Positions 45,318 through 55,946 of a DNA stretch of 64,000 bases are shown one piece after another. This DNA is from Rhipidocladum racemiflorum. Its lineage: Eukaryota; Streptophyta; Magnoliopsida; Poales; Poaceae. Position numbers and translations under genes: made by a program. How positions within the stretch are numbered: position 1 is the stretch's first letter; the number at the start of each line of letters is the position of its first letter. The notes below the pieces were generated by a model, which was not told the origin of the DNA, did no database searches, and worked only from the letters and a program-made list of their open reading frames with translations. The stretch lies in contig CM070572.1 in the NCBI GenBank assembly GCA_036346355.1, positions 40,833,944 through 40,897,943 of the forward strand, in the 5' to 3' direction.

Positions 45318-46022
45318 ATGTTGCGTTCTTACGCGAGCGTCTTTTGGCAGATGTTGATGAAGAACAACTTCGCCGAGCGTGAAGGTGGCAACGCTGCCAA
45401 GTTGTGGCGTATGCTACAGTTGCTTGGAGGCTTTGAGAGACCGCTCTACCGAGGGACCACCATCGTACAGGCAGGACTGGTCATTGGATGGGACGTGAAG
45501 ATCACAATGTATGCCCGAGAAAAGATGAAGTTCAGTCGCCCTTTTCACTTCACTACTAGGAGGTCAACATTTGAAATGGGAATTCAGGAGGTGTCGTGTC
45601 GGGCGATGCGGCAGATTTCTCGCACCTACTCTAGGGAGTTGGATGGTACTGTGTTTCGTCATCACCCGCGCGGGTACAACCGCCTTGACCGAAGGCCGAT
45701 GGAAGATGAGGATGCTACTGTCATGCACTTGGCCAGATTCGTCATCGCCCAAGAGGAGCTTATCGACGACACGGTTCAGGAGTTGATGAAGGCTCGCGAG
45801 CAGGTTGAGGAAGGGAAAAAGCACCTAGAGAATGCTCGTGAGTACATCGCCCAGGCTGCGGAAAGGATCGCAGAGCTGGAGACCGCACTGTACGGGCAGG
45901 GCCCTGATCCAGTGTTACAGTTGACGCCCCAGAGCCAAGGGAGGACCCAGAAGAGGTGCCACCTGCACCCGCGCCACAGCCACAGCAGTAGCCAGAGGAA
46001 GATGCCGCGTCGTCAACCATAG
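45318..46022 (+). CDS. F upstream ORF (orf0-like), function unknown
   Basis: A clean 234-codon frame between the primer site and gag, starting MLRSYASVFWQML. Residues 1-140 are a mixed region without a domain I recognise. Residues about 145-195 (EELIDDTVQELMKAREQVEE and onward to AERIAELETAL) have heptad spacing and should form a coiled coil. The C-terminus is basic and His/Ser/Gln-rich. Some grass elements of the RIRE3/RIRE8 type are known to carry an ORF before gag. It is separated from gag by about 370 bases, so it is probably translated independently. It is the least damaged frame in F. It could also be an extended gag domain. Confidence 0.65.
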   Translation: MLRSYASVFWQMLMKNNFAEREGGNAAKLWRMLQLLGGFERPLYRGTTIVQAGLVIGWDVKITMYAREKMKFSRPFHFTTRRSTFEMGIQEVSCRAMRQISRTYSRELDGTVFRHHPRGYNRLDRRPMEDEDATVMHLARFVIAQEELIDDTVQELMKAREQVEEGKKHLENAREYIAQAAERIAELETALYGQGPDPVLQLTPQSQGRTQKRCHLHPRHSHSSSQRKMPRRQP

Positions 46023-46390
46023 TTGCAGTTGTGGGGCATGGCGATTGTTTCGCGCCTATGTCGCCGCACCCGCAGCGAGGAGGCAGTGGAGGTTTTCTTG
46101 ACGAGTGAGCGTAGGTTTTGCAGTTGAGACTCCTTCGTCGAGTGGCGTTATAGAATAAGAGTCACCCTTAGAAGCGTTAGACTCCAGTGTTAGTCGATTT
46201 GGATTTTCATTGCTTGCTGAGTGTGCAGTATGTATTGCAAGGCCCTTAGGCATTGTAAGCAACCATACCGAGTTATTATGGTTTATTTATTAAAAAGGAA
46301 TTTTGAGTTACACCTTTCCCCGCATAAGTTTCCCTATCACTTGTCTATGCTTGTTTCCCCCTTATCTTTAAAACTTGGAGCAAACGACAG

Positions 46391-47410
46391 ATGGTGAACA
46401 CCCGCGGAAACCATGGAGGTAACAGAAGTGGTTCTCGCCCAGTTGGGAACCCTAATGATGGAGCACCTGCACCCCAACCAGCACCGCCAGTTGACATGTA
46501 GAACTTCGGAGCTTTCCTTGCTGCACAGACTCAGCTGATGCATGCTATGATGCAACAGATGCAGCACGTCACTGCTCAGGCCGCCGCTAATCAAGTCAAT
46601 CAAGGACAGTGTCAGGGCTCAAGGTTGTCAGAGTTCATGAGGACTCATCCACCAACTTTTTCTGGGAATGCCAATCCGCTGGAGGTAGATGATTGGCTTA
46701 GGTCAATCGAAAGGAAGCTGCACATTACTCAGTCTGTGGGAAATGAGAGGGTGCTCTATGCCTCTCATCAACTGGAGGGGACCGCAGCAGAATAGTGGGA
46801 GAACTTCTGCGCCACGCGGGAGAACCCACAAGATATCACTTGGGATGAGTTCACAGCTGCTTTCCGCCAGTATCATGTGCCGGAGGGAATTATGGACCTC
46901 AAGAAGGAAGAGTTCAGGGCTCTGAAGCAGGGCAGCCAGTCAGTGGTTGATTACCTGAACAAGTTTACACAGCTTGCACGCTACGCACCTGAGGACGTGG
47001 CAACAGACAAGGCTAGGCAGTCTCGTTTCCTGAAGGGAATGAACTCTGGACTGCAGGTGGGACTGATCACCCACACCTTTCCAGATTTCCAAGAGTTGGT
47101 GAACAAGGCACTCATCCTTGAGGACAAGCGCAAAGAGCTAGACGACAATAGGAAGCGCATGATGTAACAGCAGGGATCATGTCAGGGAGTGCCGCAACGT
47201 CTGAGGGTTGCGCCGAACCAGTTTTTCAGATTCCAGCCGCATAATGCAGCGAGGACACAGTCGCCAGCACCGAGACCCGCCAATCAGAACTATCAGACCC
47301 CAGCTCCAGCCAGAAACGCCGCTTCAGGCAGTCAACAGGGAACAGTGAGAGGCTGCTATACATGCAACGAGCCAGGGCACTTCTCCAACAGTTGCCCCAA
47401 GAAGACAGCC
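46391..47410 (+). pseudogene. gag: F gag with three stops
   Basis: It starts at ATG 46391 (M-V-N-T-R-G-N-H-G-G-N), continues to the capsid region (MRTHPPTFSGNANPLEVDDW, then IMDLKKEEFRALKQGSQSV and YLNKFTQLARYAPEDV) and ends in a Pro/Gln-rich linker and one standard zinc knuckle, CYTCNEPGHFSNSC, at 47354-47395. Stops interrupt it at 46499-46501 (TAG), 46793-46795 (TAG) and 47165-47167 (TAA), otherwise in one frame. Gag is the structural protein of the particle. Size and order are normal for Tekay-like chromoviruses. Confidence 0.85.
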
Positions 47411-47956
47411 GGAGTGACCCCGGTCCGCTTCAACTTGGGCTCCACACCAGCCAGGACACCAGCACTAGGAGCAAACCGCGGGACAACACAGCCAGGAGCC
47501 GCGCCCCAGACCATGGTGAGAGGCCGAGTCAATCATGTCACCGCAGATGCACTTCAGAATGCCACAGACGTCGTACTGGGTAAGTTACTTGTCAACTCAG
47601 TACCTGCAACAGTTTTGTTTGACTCTAGAGCTTCGCATTCGTTTGTTTCTCAAGGCTTTGCTGCTAAAAATGATTTGGAGATTGCAAGACTTAAATGCAT
47701 GTTTCTAGTTCAAACCCCTGGTTCCAAACTCCGAACTAAAGTAGGATGTTCTCGGGTAAGAATATTAATAGATGGGGTAGAGTTCCTAGCAAACCTTATT
47801 ATGTTGGAAACCCAGACCCTAGATGTTATTTTGGGAATGGACTGGTTATCCAAGCACAAGGCCGTGCTGATTGTGGGCGAAGGACTATCTCAGTTGAGGG
47901 CCCATGCGGAAGAAAAGTGGAATTTTAAGCAACCGCCGTTCGAGATGGACAGCTGA
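47411..47956 (+). pseudogene. pol: F aspartic protease with catalytic box D-S-R
   Basis: In frame with the end of gag, as usual for a single polyprotein. The catalytic box reads VLFDSRASHSFVS (Asp codon 47621-47623), where the invariant Gly of D-(S/T)-G is Arg. The second box ILGMDWLSKH is intact. The frame stops at 47954-47956, and the linker to RT continues in another frame with a further stop at 48108-48110. The Gly to Arg change should abolish cleavage even without the stops. Confidence 0.85.
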
Positions 47957-48120
47957 TGGTCAACAACACGAAGGCAATCAGCGTAGAGGATGTTTCAGTG
48001 GTGAATGAGTATCCTGATGTTTTTCCCGAAGAATTGCTGGGGATGCCGCCAGACAGAGATATAGAATTTGTGATTGAGTTAGTACCTGGTACAGCACCGA
48101 TAGCCAAGTGACCCTACCGG

Positions 48121-49440
48121 ATGTCCACCGAAGAGTTGGTAGAGATGAAGAAACAACTTGAGGAGCTGATGGAAAAAGGATTCATCCGACCGAGTTCGTC
48201 GCCATGGGGAGCGCCAGTTCTGTTCATCAAGAAGAAGGACGGGAGTTTCAGGATGTGCATTGACTACCATGCACTCAATGAGGTCACCGTGAAGAACAAG
48301 TACCCGCTACCCAGGATCGATTATCTGTTTGATCAGTTGAGAGGAGGCGGAGTTTTCTCCAAGATTGATCTGAGATCGGGATATCACCAGTTGAAGATCC
48401 GATCGGCAGATATTCCGAAGACCGCATTCTCATCGAGATACGGACATTACGAGTTTACTGTTATGTCCTTTGGTCTGACGAATGCGCCAGCCTATTTCAT
48501 GAATATGATGAATAAGGTTTTCATGGAGTACTTGGATAAGTTTGTCGTCGTGTTCATAGATGACATTCTCATTTACTCCAAGTCAGGAGAAGAGCACGCA
48601 GAACATCTGAGGCTAGTTTTGGAAAAGCTGAGGGAACAGCAACTCTTCGCCAAGTTCAGTAAGTGTGATTTTTGGAAAGACAAAGTGGAATTCCTTGGAC
48701 ACGTGATGACCGCAGAAGGAGTCGTCATTGACCCAAGCAAGGTAGAAGCTGTATTACATTGGGAGCAGCCGAAGACCGTGACCCAGATTCGGAGTTTTCT
48801 TGGAATGGCAGGCTACTACCGCTGCTTCATTGAAGGATTTTCGACAATTGCGAGACCTCTTACGCAATTGTTGAAAAAAGACAAGAAATTTGCATGGACG
48901 CCGGAGTGCGAAAAAGGTTTTCAGGAGCTGAAGAAACGATTGACATCAGCGCCGGTGTTAGTCCTACCGGATGTTAATCAAAGCTTTGATATTTATTGTG
49001 ATGCATCACGCCAAGGACTTGGATGTGTGTTGATGCAGAATCGGAAGGTCGTTGCGTATGCATCAAGGCAGTTGAGGCCACATGAAGAGAATTATCCGAC
49101 GCATGACCTGGAGTTAGCTGTCATAGTGCATGCTTTGAAGTTGTGGCGACACTACCTGATTGGAAATAGATGTGAAGTGTATACGGACCATAAGAGTCTT
49201 AAATACATTTTCACCCAACCAGACCTGAATATGAGACAGAGGAGATGGTTGGAATTAATCAAGGATTACAATGTGGGAATCCACTACCATCCAGGAAAGG
49301 CTAACATGGTGGCCGACGCCTTGAGTAGGAAGAGCCATACCGTGAATATGTTAATAGCCACAAGTCAGGACGAGCTATGCAAGGAGTTTCAAAAGATGCA
49401 GATTGAGGTGGTACACGAGGGATTCTTGGCCGCATTGGAG
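48121..49440 (+). pseudogene. pol: F reverse transcriptase and RNase H, open but truncated
   Basis: A 440-codon open frame. RT motifs: MKKQLEELMEKGFIRPSSSP, KKDGSFRMCIDYHALNEVTV, KIDLRSGYHQLKIR, catalytic F-I-D-D at 48553-48564, and thumb VEFLGHVMTAEGV. RNase H: FDIYCDASRQGLGCVLMQ, YPTHDLELAVIVHALKLW, YTDHKSLKYIFTQPDLN and YHPGKANMVADALSRK, with all acidic residues. After a short spacer, the frame leaves coding sequence near 49441 and runs a few codons into an LTR fragment. Integrase is missing. Of all RT domains in the window this and that of T2 are the best preserved. Confidence 0.9.
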
Positions 49441-49594
49441 GTATCTTGTGGTTAAAGTGCATAACCTCTGTAGAGTGTAAAATCTATTCGAATAGCTGTG
49501 TCCGCGGCATTGGACATTGCTCGAGAATTACAGTCAGGGGTTAGACTTTCATAAAAATGACTTGACTTTGGAAGAATGGTTTGTTTGGAATGAT
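49441..49594 (+). repeat. LTR scrap of the F/E type
   Basis: GTATCTTGTGG to GGTTTGTTTGGAATGAT matches 44437-44562 of the F 5' LTR, in the same orientation, and keeps 30 bases (CTCGAGAATTACAGTC region) that the 5' LTR copy lacks. It may be what remains of the F 3' LTR after a deletion removed integrase and the LTR start. The join shares GTAT with the pol sequence. Confidence 0.75.
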
Positions 49595-50216
49595 TGTAAC
49601 ACCCCGGCATCTAGTATGCCCGAATGCTACCAAACATAGACTAAGCAACCTCTAAATAACACAATTACAAGTAAATTACAGCAAATGAGCAAATGCTAAT
49701 ACCAAAAATTTTGGCAGCATCTCCTTTGTTTTTCCATGAATTGAAGCAACAACGATATTAACATGTCAAGATAGCATAATGAACGATAGCAATAACATGA
49801 CCAATCGGAAATTCAACCGCCATACAACTAAGGATATAAGTCTATCCGTCACATGTCAAATATGGACTAATCATTTACTCATGACAACCAACGAAGCCTC
49901 AAAACCTCAATTTAGTTCAGTGAATTTAACCATCACAACTAAAGGAGAGAACATGTCATTGTTTATATGTGTGATGCTAAGTGATGACGTGTGACTAGCT
50001 CCCTTTCCCGCATGCCGGTTTCGTGGTACCTAAGAAAACACATAAACACAAGCGTGAGTTCATCACTCAGCAAGTATATTGCAATGGAACAAGAAAAATA
50101 CATTCCAATACCTTCATCACCACTTTTCACATAAAACATCATACACATCTCATATTCATAGTGTAAGCATATCATTGACATCATCATATTTCATCATCAT
50201 ATAACATCCTCATATA

Positions 50217-50245
50217 ATGCAATGCAATGCAATGCGATGCGATGC
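50217..50245 (+). repeat. (AATGC)n microsatellite in the inverted LTR
   Basis: About five to six units of AATGC changing to GATGC. The A LTR has a shorter imperfect form (GCATTGCATTACATTGCAT) at the matching place, so the run has expanded in this copy. Confidence 0.7.
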
Positions 50246-51651
50246 ACATATCTCTTGGAAACTCATACCGGTATGGTTGAGTACACACCCGTCGGTGTGC
50301 ACTCTCTCCCCCCTTCCACCCCGAAGATGGAGGGTGCCTACTCCTCGCTTCCATTCACCGCGGTGGATGGAATCAAGATGTAGGACTTACTCATTGGCTC
50401 TCTGGAATAGTCATAACTTTCTCACCGACCTTCCCCGGACTAGTTATGACTTTCTCACCGCCCGGGCCATGAATCATGCCATGTATGCAAACATGCCAAC
50501 ATCATAATTAACTTGTACATTAACACATGGCATCATAACATAATAAGCAAATTCATCATATCAATGGCAATCATTAAAGCATGGCATGTGAACATATCAT
50601 ATATTAAATTCCAATCTCAGCCAATCTAGCAAACTACAATCCGCTACCCATTCCAATACAGTTGCCTCAAACACAGGTGACGGATTGGCGAGAAGTAGAA
50701 GGCACTCCCGGGGTCACACCACCTGCACATAGATACCACACACTCACAATCATGTCTCCAAAATAGTACGCAAACACCCTTCTACCCCGACATCGCAAAC
50801 TACTCGCAAAACCCAAAAATAGAGGTTCTGTCCCGCCGGGACAGCAGACTTGCAACGAGCATAAATCGGGATCTAAGACTCCGAATCGATTAAACGAGTA
50901 CATCCTCCCGTAGCTTAGGAAATTTCCTAACTTTTTCTAAGTATACGGAAAAACTGATTCGGACTCTAAAGTGGTTTAATCTACAGAATACCGTGATCTG
51001 TTCCAATCACGTCACAATTTTTAACATGTTCGGTAAAATGAGCATAACTTTCAAACGGCTAGGCGGAATTGGACGTTCTTTATACCCCTTGAAAGGTATT
51101 GAAATTACCTATAACTTCTTCAACAGGCGGCCGACAAAATTCTGATTCTAAATTGGCGAAATCCCAAACTCTAGGTCGACTGCTCATGCTGCCCGAAACA
51201 GAGAACGTGGCAACTCTACTTTTCTCCAAAATCTACCCATGGACAGCATCACCACTTGATCTAAAAACATGAAATTGACCTCTAGAGCAGCACCTAGATC
51301 AACCCCAAAGATCACCCATGCCTTTCCTCTCCAAGAAGATCCGAAACCGATTAAGCCTTCCTAGACCAACCCCAAGGATCCCCGTGGTCATACCTTCGCC
51401 CGACGACCGAAAACCCAACGGATCTCCTCCCGGTTCGTGCGATCTCCTTCCTCGCTCCAATTCCGTCGGATCTCCTCGTCGCAGAGCGCTCCAACGGATG
51501 GATATTCGAGGTGCTGAGGTGGAGATCTCCCCTAGGGGCAGCAAGGGAGGTGGAGAGGTGGTGGCGCAATGGGGAGCAATGGGGAGGAGGAGGGTGGCGC
51601 ACAAGGGGGAGGGTGGCGGCTATGGGAGGGAGAGGAGGAGGTGGGGCGCAT

Positions 51652-51678
51652 GGGGGGAGGGTTTGGGGCGCCCTAGGG
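51652..51678 (+). other. G-quadruplex motif in the inverted A-type LTR
   Basis: G runs of 6, 3, 4 and 3 with loops A, TTT and CGCCCTA fit the G3+N1-7 rule. It lies in the same G-rich strand as the motif in the A 3' LTR. Confidence 0.45.
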
Positions 51679-51750
51679 CTGGTTGGCTACCCCCTCCTCC
51701 CCTCATGGGCCCAGAAGCCTCCACTTAAGGCCCGAAAAGACCCCCCCCCA

Positions 51751-51857
51751 ATGAGAGGAGCCACCCAGATCATCCTCGAGTTGTTGGATGAACGGTTCCT
51801 CCCATCGGATTTGGATCCTAGCAACAAATCACCGGAGGTGATATCGGTGCTAATACT
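51751..51857. other. Unassigned 107 bp between two LTRs
   Basis: Between the inverted A-type LTR and the T2 LTR. It may be the diverged start of the inverted LTR, or older target DNA. I see no feature in it. Confidence 0.4.
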
Positions 51858-52406
51858 TGTGGGATGTCTGAGATAGGGGTCCCGCAAGTGGGGCCTACAC
51901 CCGACTGGGCCAAAGGCGGAACAGCAGGCCCAGAGCCCGGAAGCGCCACGATGAGCCCAGGGGATGTCTCGACTTGTTCCCCAAGGCAACTCGTCGATCC
52001 TTCAGCGAAGCTTCGCGCCATGCCCAGACAACCTGCAAAGCCTGCAGGCGCCGGAGCCTGACGGACTGTCAAGCGCGGGTCGGGGAAAGCAACTACCTCT
52101 CCAAGGCGTAGTGGGGCCAAGCCGATAAGAGACAAAATATGTACTCATGAAGCCACCATGTTCAGGGCCAGGTGGTGCCCGCTCGGTGAAATATCCTTCC
52201 CCTAGTATAAAAGGGGGGGAGAAAGAAAAGGAGGAGAGACTCATATATCTAAGAACACAGGACTAGGGTATTATCTCCACCGTGAGAACCCGAACCTGTC
52301 TAAAAGAGAGAGATCGCCCTTGCCTCCTGTGTTACCATCTAGCTAAGGTCCCGCACGAATCCCCTAGAATCACAAATCTCATTGCCGGCGAAATCGATCG
52401 TCGACA
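51858..52406 (+). repeat. T2 5' LTR
   Basis: About 549 bp, starting near TGTGGGATGTCTGAG and ending ATCGATCGTCGACA. It matches T1 3307-3917 in reverse complement, with indels. The start is uncertain by about 7 bp, since TGTCTGAG at 51865 is also possible. Confidence 0.85.
52206..52212 (+). promoter_or_regulatory. TATA box of the T2 LTR
   Basis: TATAAAA in CCTAGTATAAAAGGGGGG, a textbook plant TATA motif about 200 bases before the LTR end. Confidence 0.6.
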
Positions 52407-52407
52407 G

Positions 52408-52427
52408 TTGGCGCGCCAGGTAGGGGC
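52408..52427 (+). other. T2 primer binding site
   Basis: TTGGCGCGCCAGGTAGGGG starts just after the LTR end (CGACA, then G). It differs from the initiator-Met site used by all other elements in this window, as is usual for Tat elements. I did not match it to a specific tRNA. Confidence 0.65.
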
Positions 52428-52429
52428 TT

Positions 52430-53918
52430 ATGTCAAGATCTTCCTCAAGCTTGATGGCTGCGACGAGCGGAGTCTCCACAGTCTTCTTCCCGGGTCAGGT
52501 TTTCCATTTCGGAAGCCTGACCTTCATCTCCGACGGCCTCAGGAACCTTTCCCTCTCTGACGGGACCGCGCTGCAGTGCGGCGAGGTCTCCGGTGAGCCA
52601 TCGTCACGACTTCCGCGCCGATCGGGGGGTCCCCCAGTCTCGTGCTCTAAAGTGCCGAGTAGGGGACCGAAGGTCCGGTCCGGCCAGGGAGTCGGATCCA
52701 TGGGAGCCGAGGCACGAATGGTGGGGGTTCTCACCGCCAAACCACTCGGCACCTCCGAGCGCCTGGAGCTATCTTCTTCAGGCTCGCCCACCTCACCGGC
52801 CGAGTCAGAAGAAAGCCTAGAGAGTTGCTGGAATTTCCGTAGAGTCTGCGTAATCGAGGGCTCGCGGGCGGATTCGCAGCAGCGCCTCGACACTTCGGCC
52901 GCCGCCGACCTGGAAGGTGGCCGAGCAGCAGAACCGGACGCGCGGGCGCGTGCTCTGCGGGACCGCGCCCGTGTTGTCAACGAAGACATTCTGCAAGCCA
53001 AGATGGGGGACCAAGCGGTCTTCCGTACTCCACAGCAGAATATCGTTGCCTCCAAGACACTGCTGGATACCTTGAGCCCTATGCTGGGGGCGGGTGATCC
53101 AGTAGCCCCGATCGTGGCCCAAGTAAAGGCCATGGTGACGGCGGCAGCTATTCAGCAGGCCCATACCGACCAGCCGACAAAAGAGCTGTCGCGTGGTCCG
53201 GCAGGGACCCAAACGGCCAGCAGCCGGTCAGGTCGGGAAGCCCTCCGCCAGACACATCACGTCCCACCCCGCGGAGACGACTTGCGACACAGCATCAACC
53301 GCGACCTCTGTTCCGACCTCGACGCCATGCGCCGCGACCGAGAAAGGGAGGAGCAACATCGCCATGCCAACGAGTATGAACGTTACGGCATCCTTCCACG
53401 AGATCGCGAAGCACGCCAAGCGTGATCCCCTCCACGTCGATCACCGCCTGGAGGTGGCCGCGGAGTCATAGAAGGGGTTCGTGCGTTTACCCCTCACCTA
53501 CGCCGAGTGGTTTGGCCTGATGGGTTTAACCCCAAAGGCATCACTAGGTTTGACGGTGAGAGGGACCCGGAGGCTTGGCTACAGGTCTACGCTCTGGCGG
53601 TCAGGGCTGCCAGGGGGGATCAGAAGGTAATGGCAAATTACCTACCGGTTACCCTCTCGCCCCTAGGCCAAGCCTGGCTCATCGGACTCCCAGCGAACTC
53701 CATATATTCCTGGGGAGATCTATGTCAGCAATTCATTTCGAACTTCCAAGGCACGTCTGGCGCCGGGCACCCACAGGACCTCTATCACCGCACCAAAAGC
53801 GGCGAGTCCCTCCGAGAGTTCATCAAGCGCTTCATGCACAGGAAAAGCACTGTTCGGGATGTCACGGATGCGGTTGTGATAGCTGCCTTCCAAAAGGGAG
53901 TCAGCGACCCTGATCTCA
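52430..53918 (+). pseudogene. gag: T2 gag, cut by C2
   Basis: A 331-codon frame from ATG 52430 begins in a Ser-rich region and passes to low-complexity, Arg/Glu-rich sequence (RDREREEQHRHANEYERY near its end), stopping at 53423. The conserved capsid part is open from 53507 (MVWPDGFNPKGITRFDGERD, then ANSIYSWGDLCQQFISNFQG and SLRDFIKRF-like SLREFIKRFMHRK) up to VSDPDLM, where the C2 LTR starts at 53919. A short frameshifted gap around 53425-53507 separates the two. The D-P-E-A-W-L and W-x-D-L-x-x-x-F patterns are standard for plant Ty3/Gypsy gag. Confidence 0.82.
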
Positions 53919-55932
53919 TGTGATGCCTTAGAGAGTCAGAGCGATTCTAGGGTTCCTTTTCCTGGTTTTGTTTCGGGAGAGGAATGAAGGATTTGTTGGG
54001 GGATGAAATAATTGAAGTTTATCCGGCGTATTAATATTAAATTTGGAGTTGTCGGGCTAGAAACAGTGGGCCGAGGAAAACCTGGGCCTGGCTGCGAATC
54101 CTCCCCACCTCTCTCTTTTCCCCTAGTGGGCCGGCCCACCATATAAAAGGGGTGTCACCCCCCAAAAGCCCGAGGGCGCCCCCTTCCTCCTAGAAGCCAC
54201 ACCACCCATCCTCTTCCGCCCCTTGCGAGGTGGCTCAAGATCCCCAGCTAAACGCGAACTAGAACGCGAGAAGAGGATCCGTGGTGGCGTGGAGGGCGAG
54301 CAGATTTCCGTTCGGGAATCGTGGCGTTTTTCGTGGGTTCTCAAGGGAGAACTCAAGGTAAAATTCCCAATATTTTACCCCTGTTCTACCTAGGGATTAG
54401 GAGTGTATTAGATCTGGTGGTGAGTGATTTAGATGGATCTTGATGGGGGAGAAGGGTAGATGTTCACGTGGTGCTGTTTTTGGAAGGGGAGATTGTGTAG
54501 CGTGGATTGTTTTGCATTGTATGTGGCATAGACGATTTTTCCTGCAAAAACCTATAACTAGAAAGTTGTAGATAACGTCGAGATATAGCTTCTGTAATTT
54601 TTTCAGAATTTTTGGGGCGTCGGTATGAGAGTTATCGCTGTTGCAAGATGACGGACAGAATCTGGAAACAGATTTTGTCCACTGTGTTGGACGTTTGTTT
54701 AGGCATATTTAACAGTGGAATTGAAATTTGTGATCTTCACAAAAGTTGTAGATATCGTCAATATCTATCTACTGTAATTTTTTTGTATTTTTATGATCTG
54801 TATAAAAAAAGATACGAAATTGTGAAGAGAGGGTGCTGCTGTTTGACCCGGACAGATTGGGGTTTTTGGCACTTAAGAAGGGAACGGGGATTAGGAAGCG
54901 TGTGTTCGAGTTGTGTGATCATTTGTGATGTCGCTATGTACTGAAATAATACTTGTACAGGTGGTGCCCCTTCTGGACGCAACTAGGTTCGTCATCCACG
55001 TTGGTAAAGGCAAGTGGAAGTAGCGGTCTTGCTAAACTATAACTCGCTATTTGTTTCGTCTTCAATATAAACCTTAATTGTAGCACACCTACATGGTTTA
55101 ACTACTTGTTTATGAGATTACAATATCCTATCCTGCATTGTGATGTGGTTGTTTGGCTTTTGAATCATGAGTAAGAATGAAGAAAGATGTTGTTTGCAAG
55201 ATGAATAGTGGAGATATTCTATCTCAATGATGTTCGCATTCTATCATGTTATTTGATGGTATGCAAGCATGTGAATTCAGAGTGGGAAGTTATGAATGTA
55301 TTTATGCATGAAGCATTAACTGCATAATCATGCATTGGAAGTTTGTCGACGCCAGCGCGCGTCTTGATCAAGACGTACAACACCGTGTGTTCCTGAGAAA
55401 GGGCACGGTGAGGAGGATCATGGCATAAGCATGTGCACAATCATATGCATTTTACTGAGGTTGTGTGGACTCTATAATGTGGTATTGTACATGAGGAATT
55501 TGGTATGCTAGTTTTACTGTGGCTGTGTTATTCGTTAGAAGTTGTTCCGCTTCTTGAGATTACCCAATCTCACCCCTTGTTATTTTGTTGTTTTCGTAGT
55601 TCTCGCGAGTCGTAAGCTTGAAGGGTGGGCTTAGTAGCACAACCAACCCTCCGGGTCATCACGAATCACATGGACTAGTGCATTTAATAATTCATTAGCT
55701 TGCTGAAATTTTATTAATCATAGACCTGTTGATGTCCTCTTTGGAGCTGTTTTACGTTTATGTTTGTTTTCTGGTTGATTTAGACTTGTTATCTCTAGTA
55801 TTGATGCTTTTATGTTATTCCTGTTTATAATGGTTATTATGAATCTTGTTGTCGCTTCCGTTTTGTCCTAATTTTAGGAGAGATGCTGTCAAAATTTTCT
55901 TGTACGACAGTTTAGATTTGTAGGGTGTTACA
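53919..55932 (+). repeat. C2 5' LTR
   Basis: 2,014 bp, TGTGATGCC...GGGTGTTACA. It contains a TATA motif at 54142-54148 (CCATATAAAAGGGG) that C1 lacks, and a 14-bp perfect palindrome GTCTTGATCAAGAC at about 55361-55374 in the variable patch. Confidence 0.9.
54142..54148 (+). promoter_or_regulatory. TATA box of the C2 LTR
   Basis: TATAAAA in CACCATATAAAAGGGGTG, identical in the truncated 3' LTR at 60387-60393. The two C1 LTRs have CTCCC(C/G)CTAAAGGGGTGG instead, with no TATA. Confidence 0.6.
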
Positions 55933-55934
55933 GT

Positions 55935-55946
55935 TGGTATCAGAGC
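55935..55946 (+). other. C2 primer binding site (initiator Met-tRNA)
   Basis: TGGTATCAGAGC two bases after the LTR end, a full match, unlike the degenerate site in C1. Confidence 0.9.

Larger units (their letters stand above)
43779..49594 (+). mobile_element. F: pol-bearing relative of D and E, truncated at both ends
   Basis: F has the 3' part of a 5' LTR (43779-45135), primer site, an upstream ORF, gag, protease, RT and RNase H, then jumps to a 154-bp LTR fragment at 49441-49594 with all of integrase missing. The extra ORF before gag and the LTR type recall the rice RIRE3/RIRE8 group, an assignment from memory. gag has three stops, the protease has a catalytic-box change, and RT plus RNase H are in one open frame. 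It is the closest thing in the window to an autonomous partner for E. Confidence 0.8.
49595..51750 (-). repeat. Inverted LTR of the A type, probably solo or truncated
   Basis: The reverse complement runs through the same landmarks as the A LTR: GGGGTGTTACA end (49595), the ATGCAATGC run, GAAAGTCATAACTA, CTCCATCTTCGGG, CCCGCCGGGACAG, and the C-rich block (here G-rich on plus, 51500-51700). Identity is lower than that of the 2786-3306 fragment, so it is a separate, older or different subfamily. No internal sequence is attached. The region that should match the LTR start (51750-51857) is only weakly similar, and no target duplication (ATGAT on the left) is found on the right. Confidence 0.78.
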
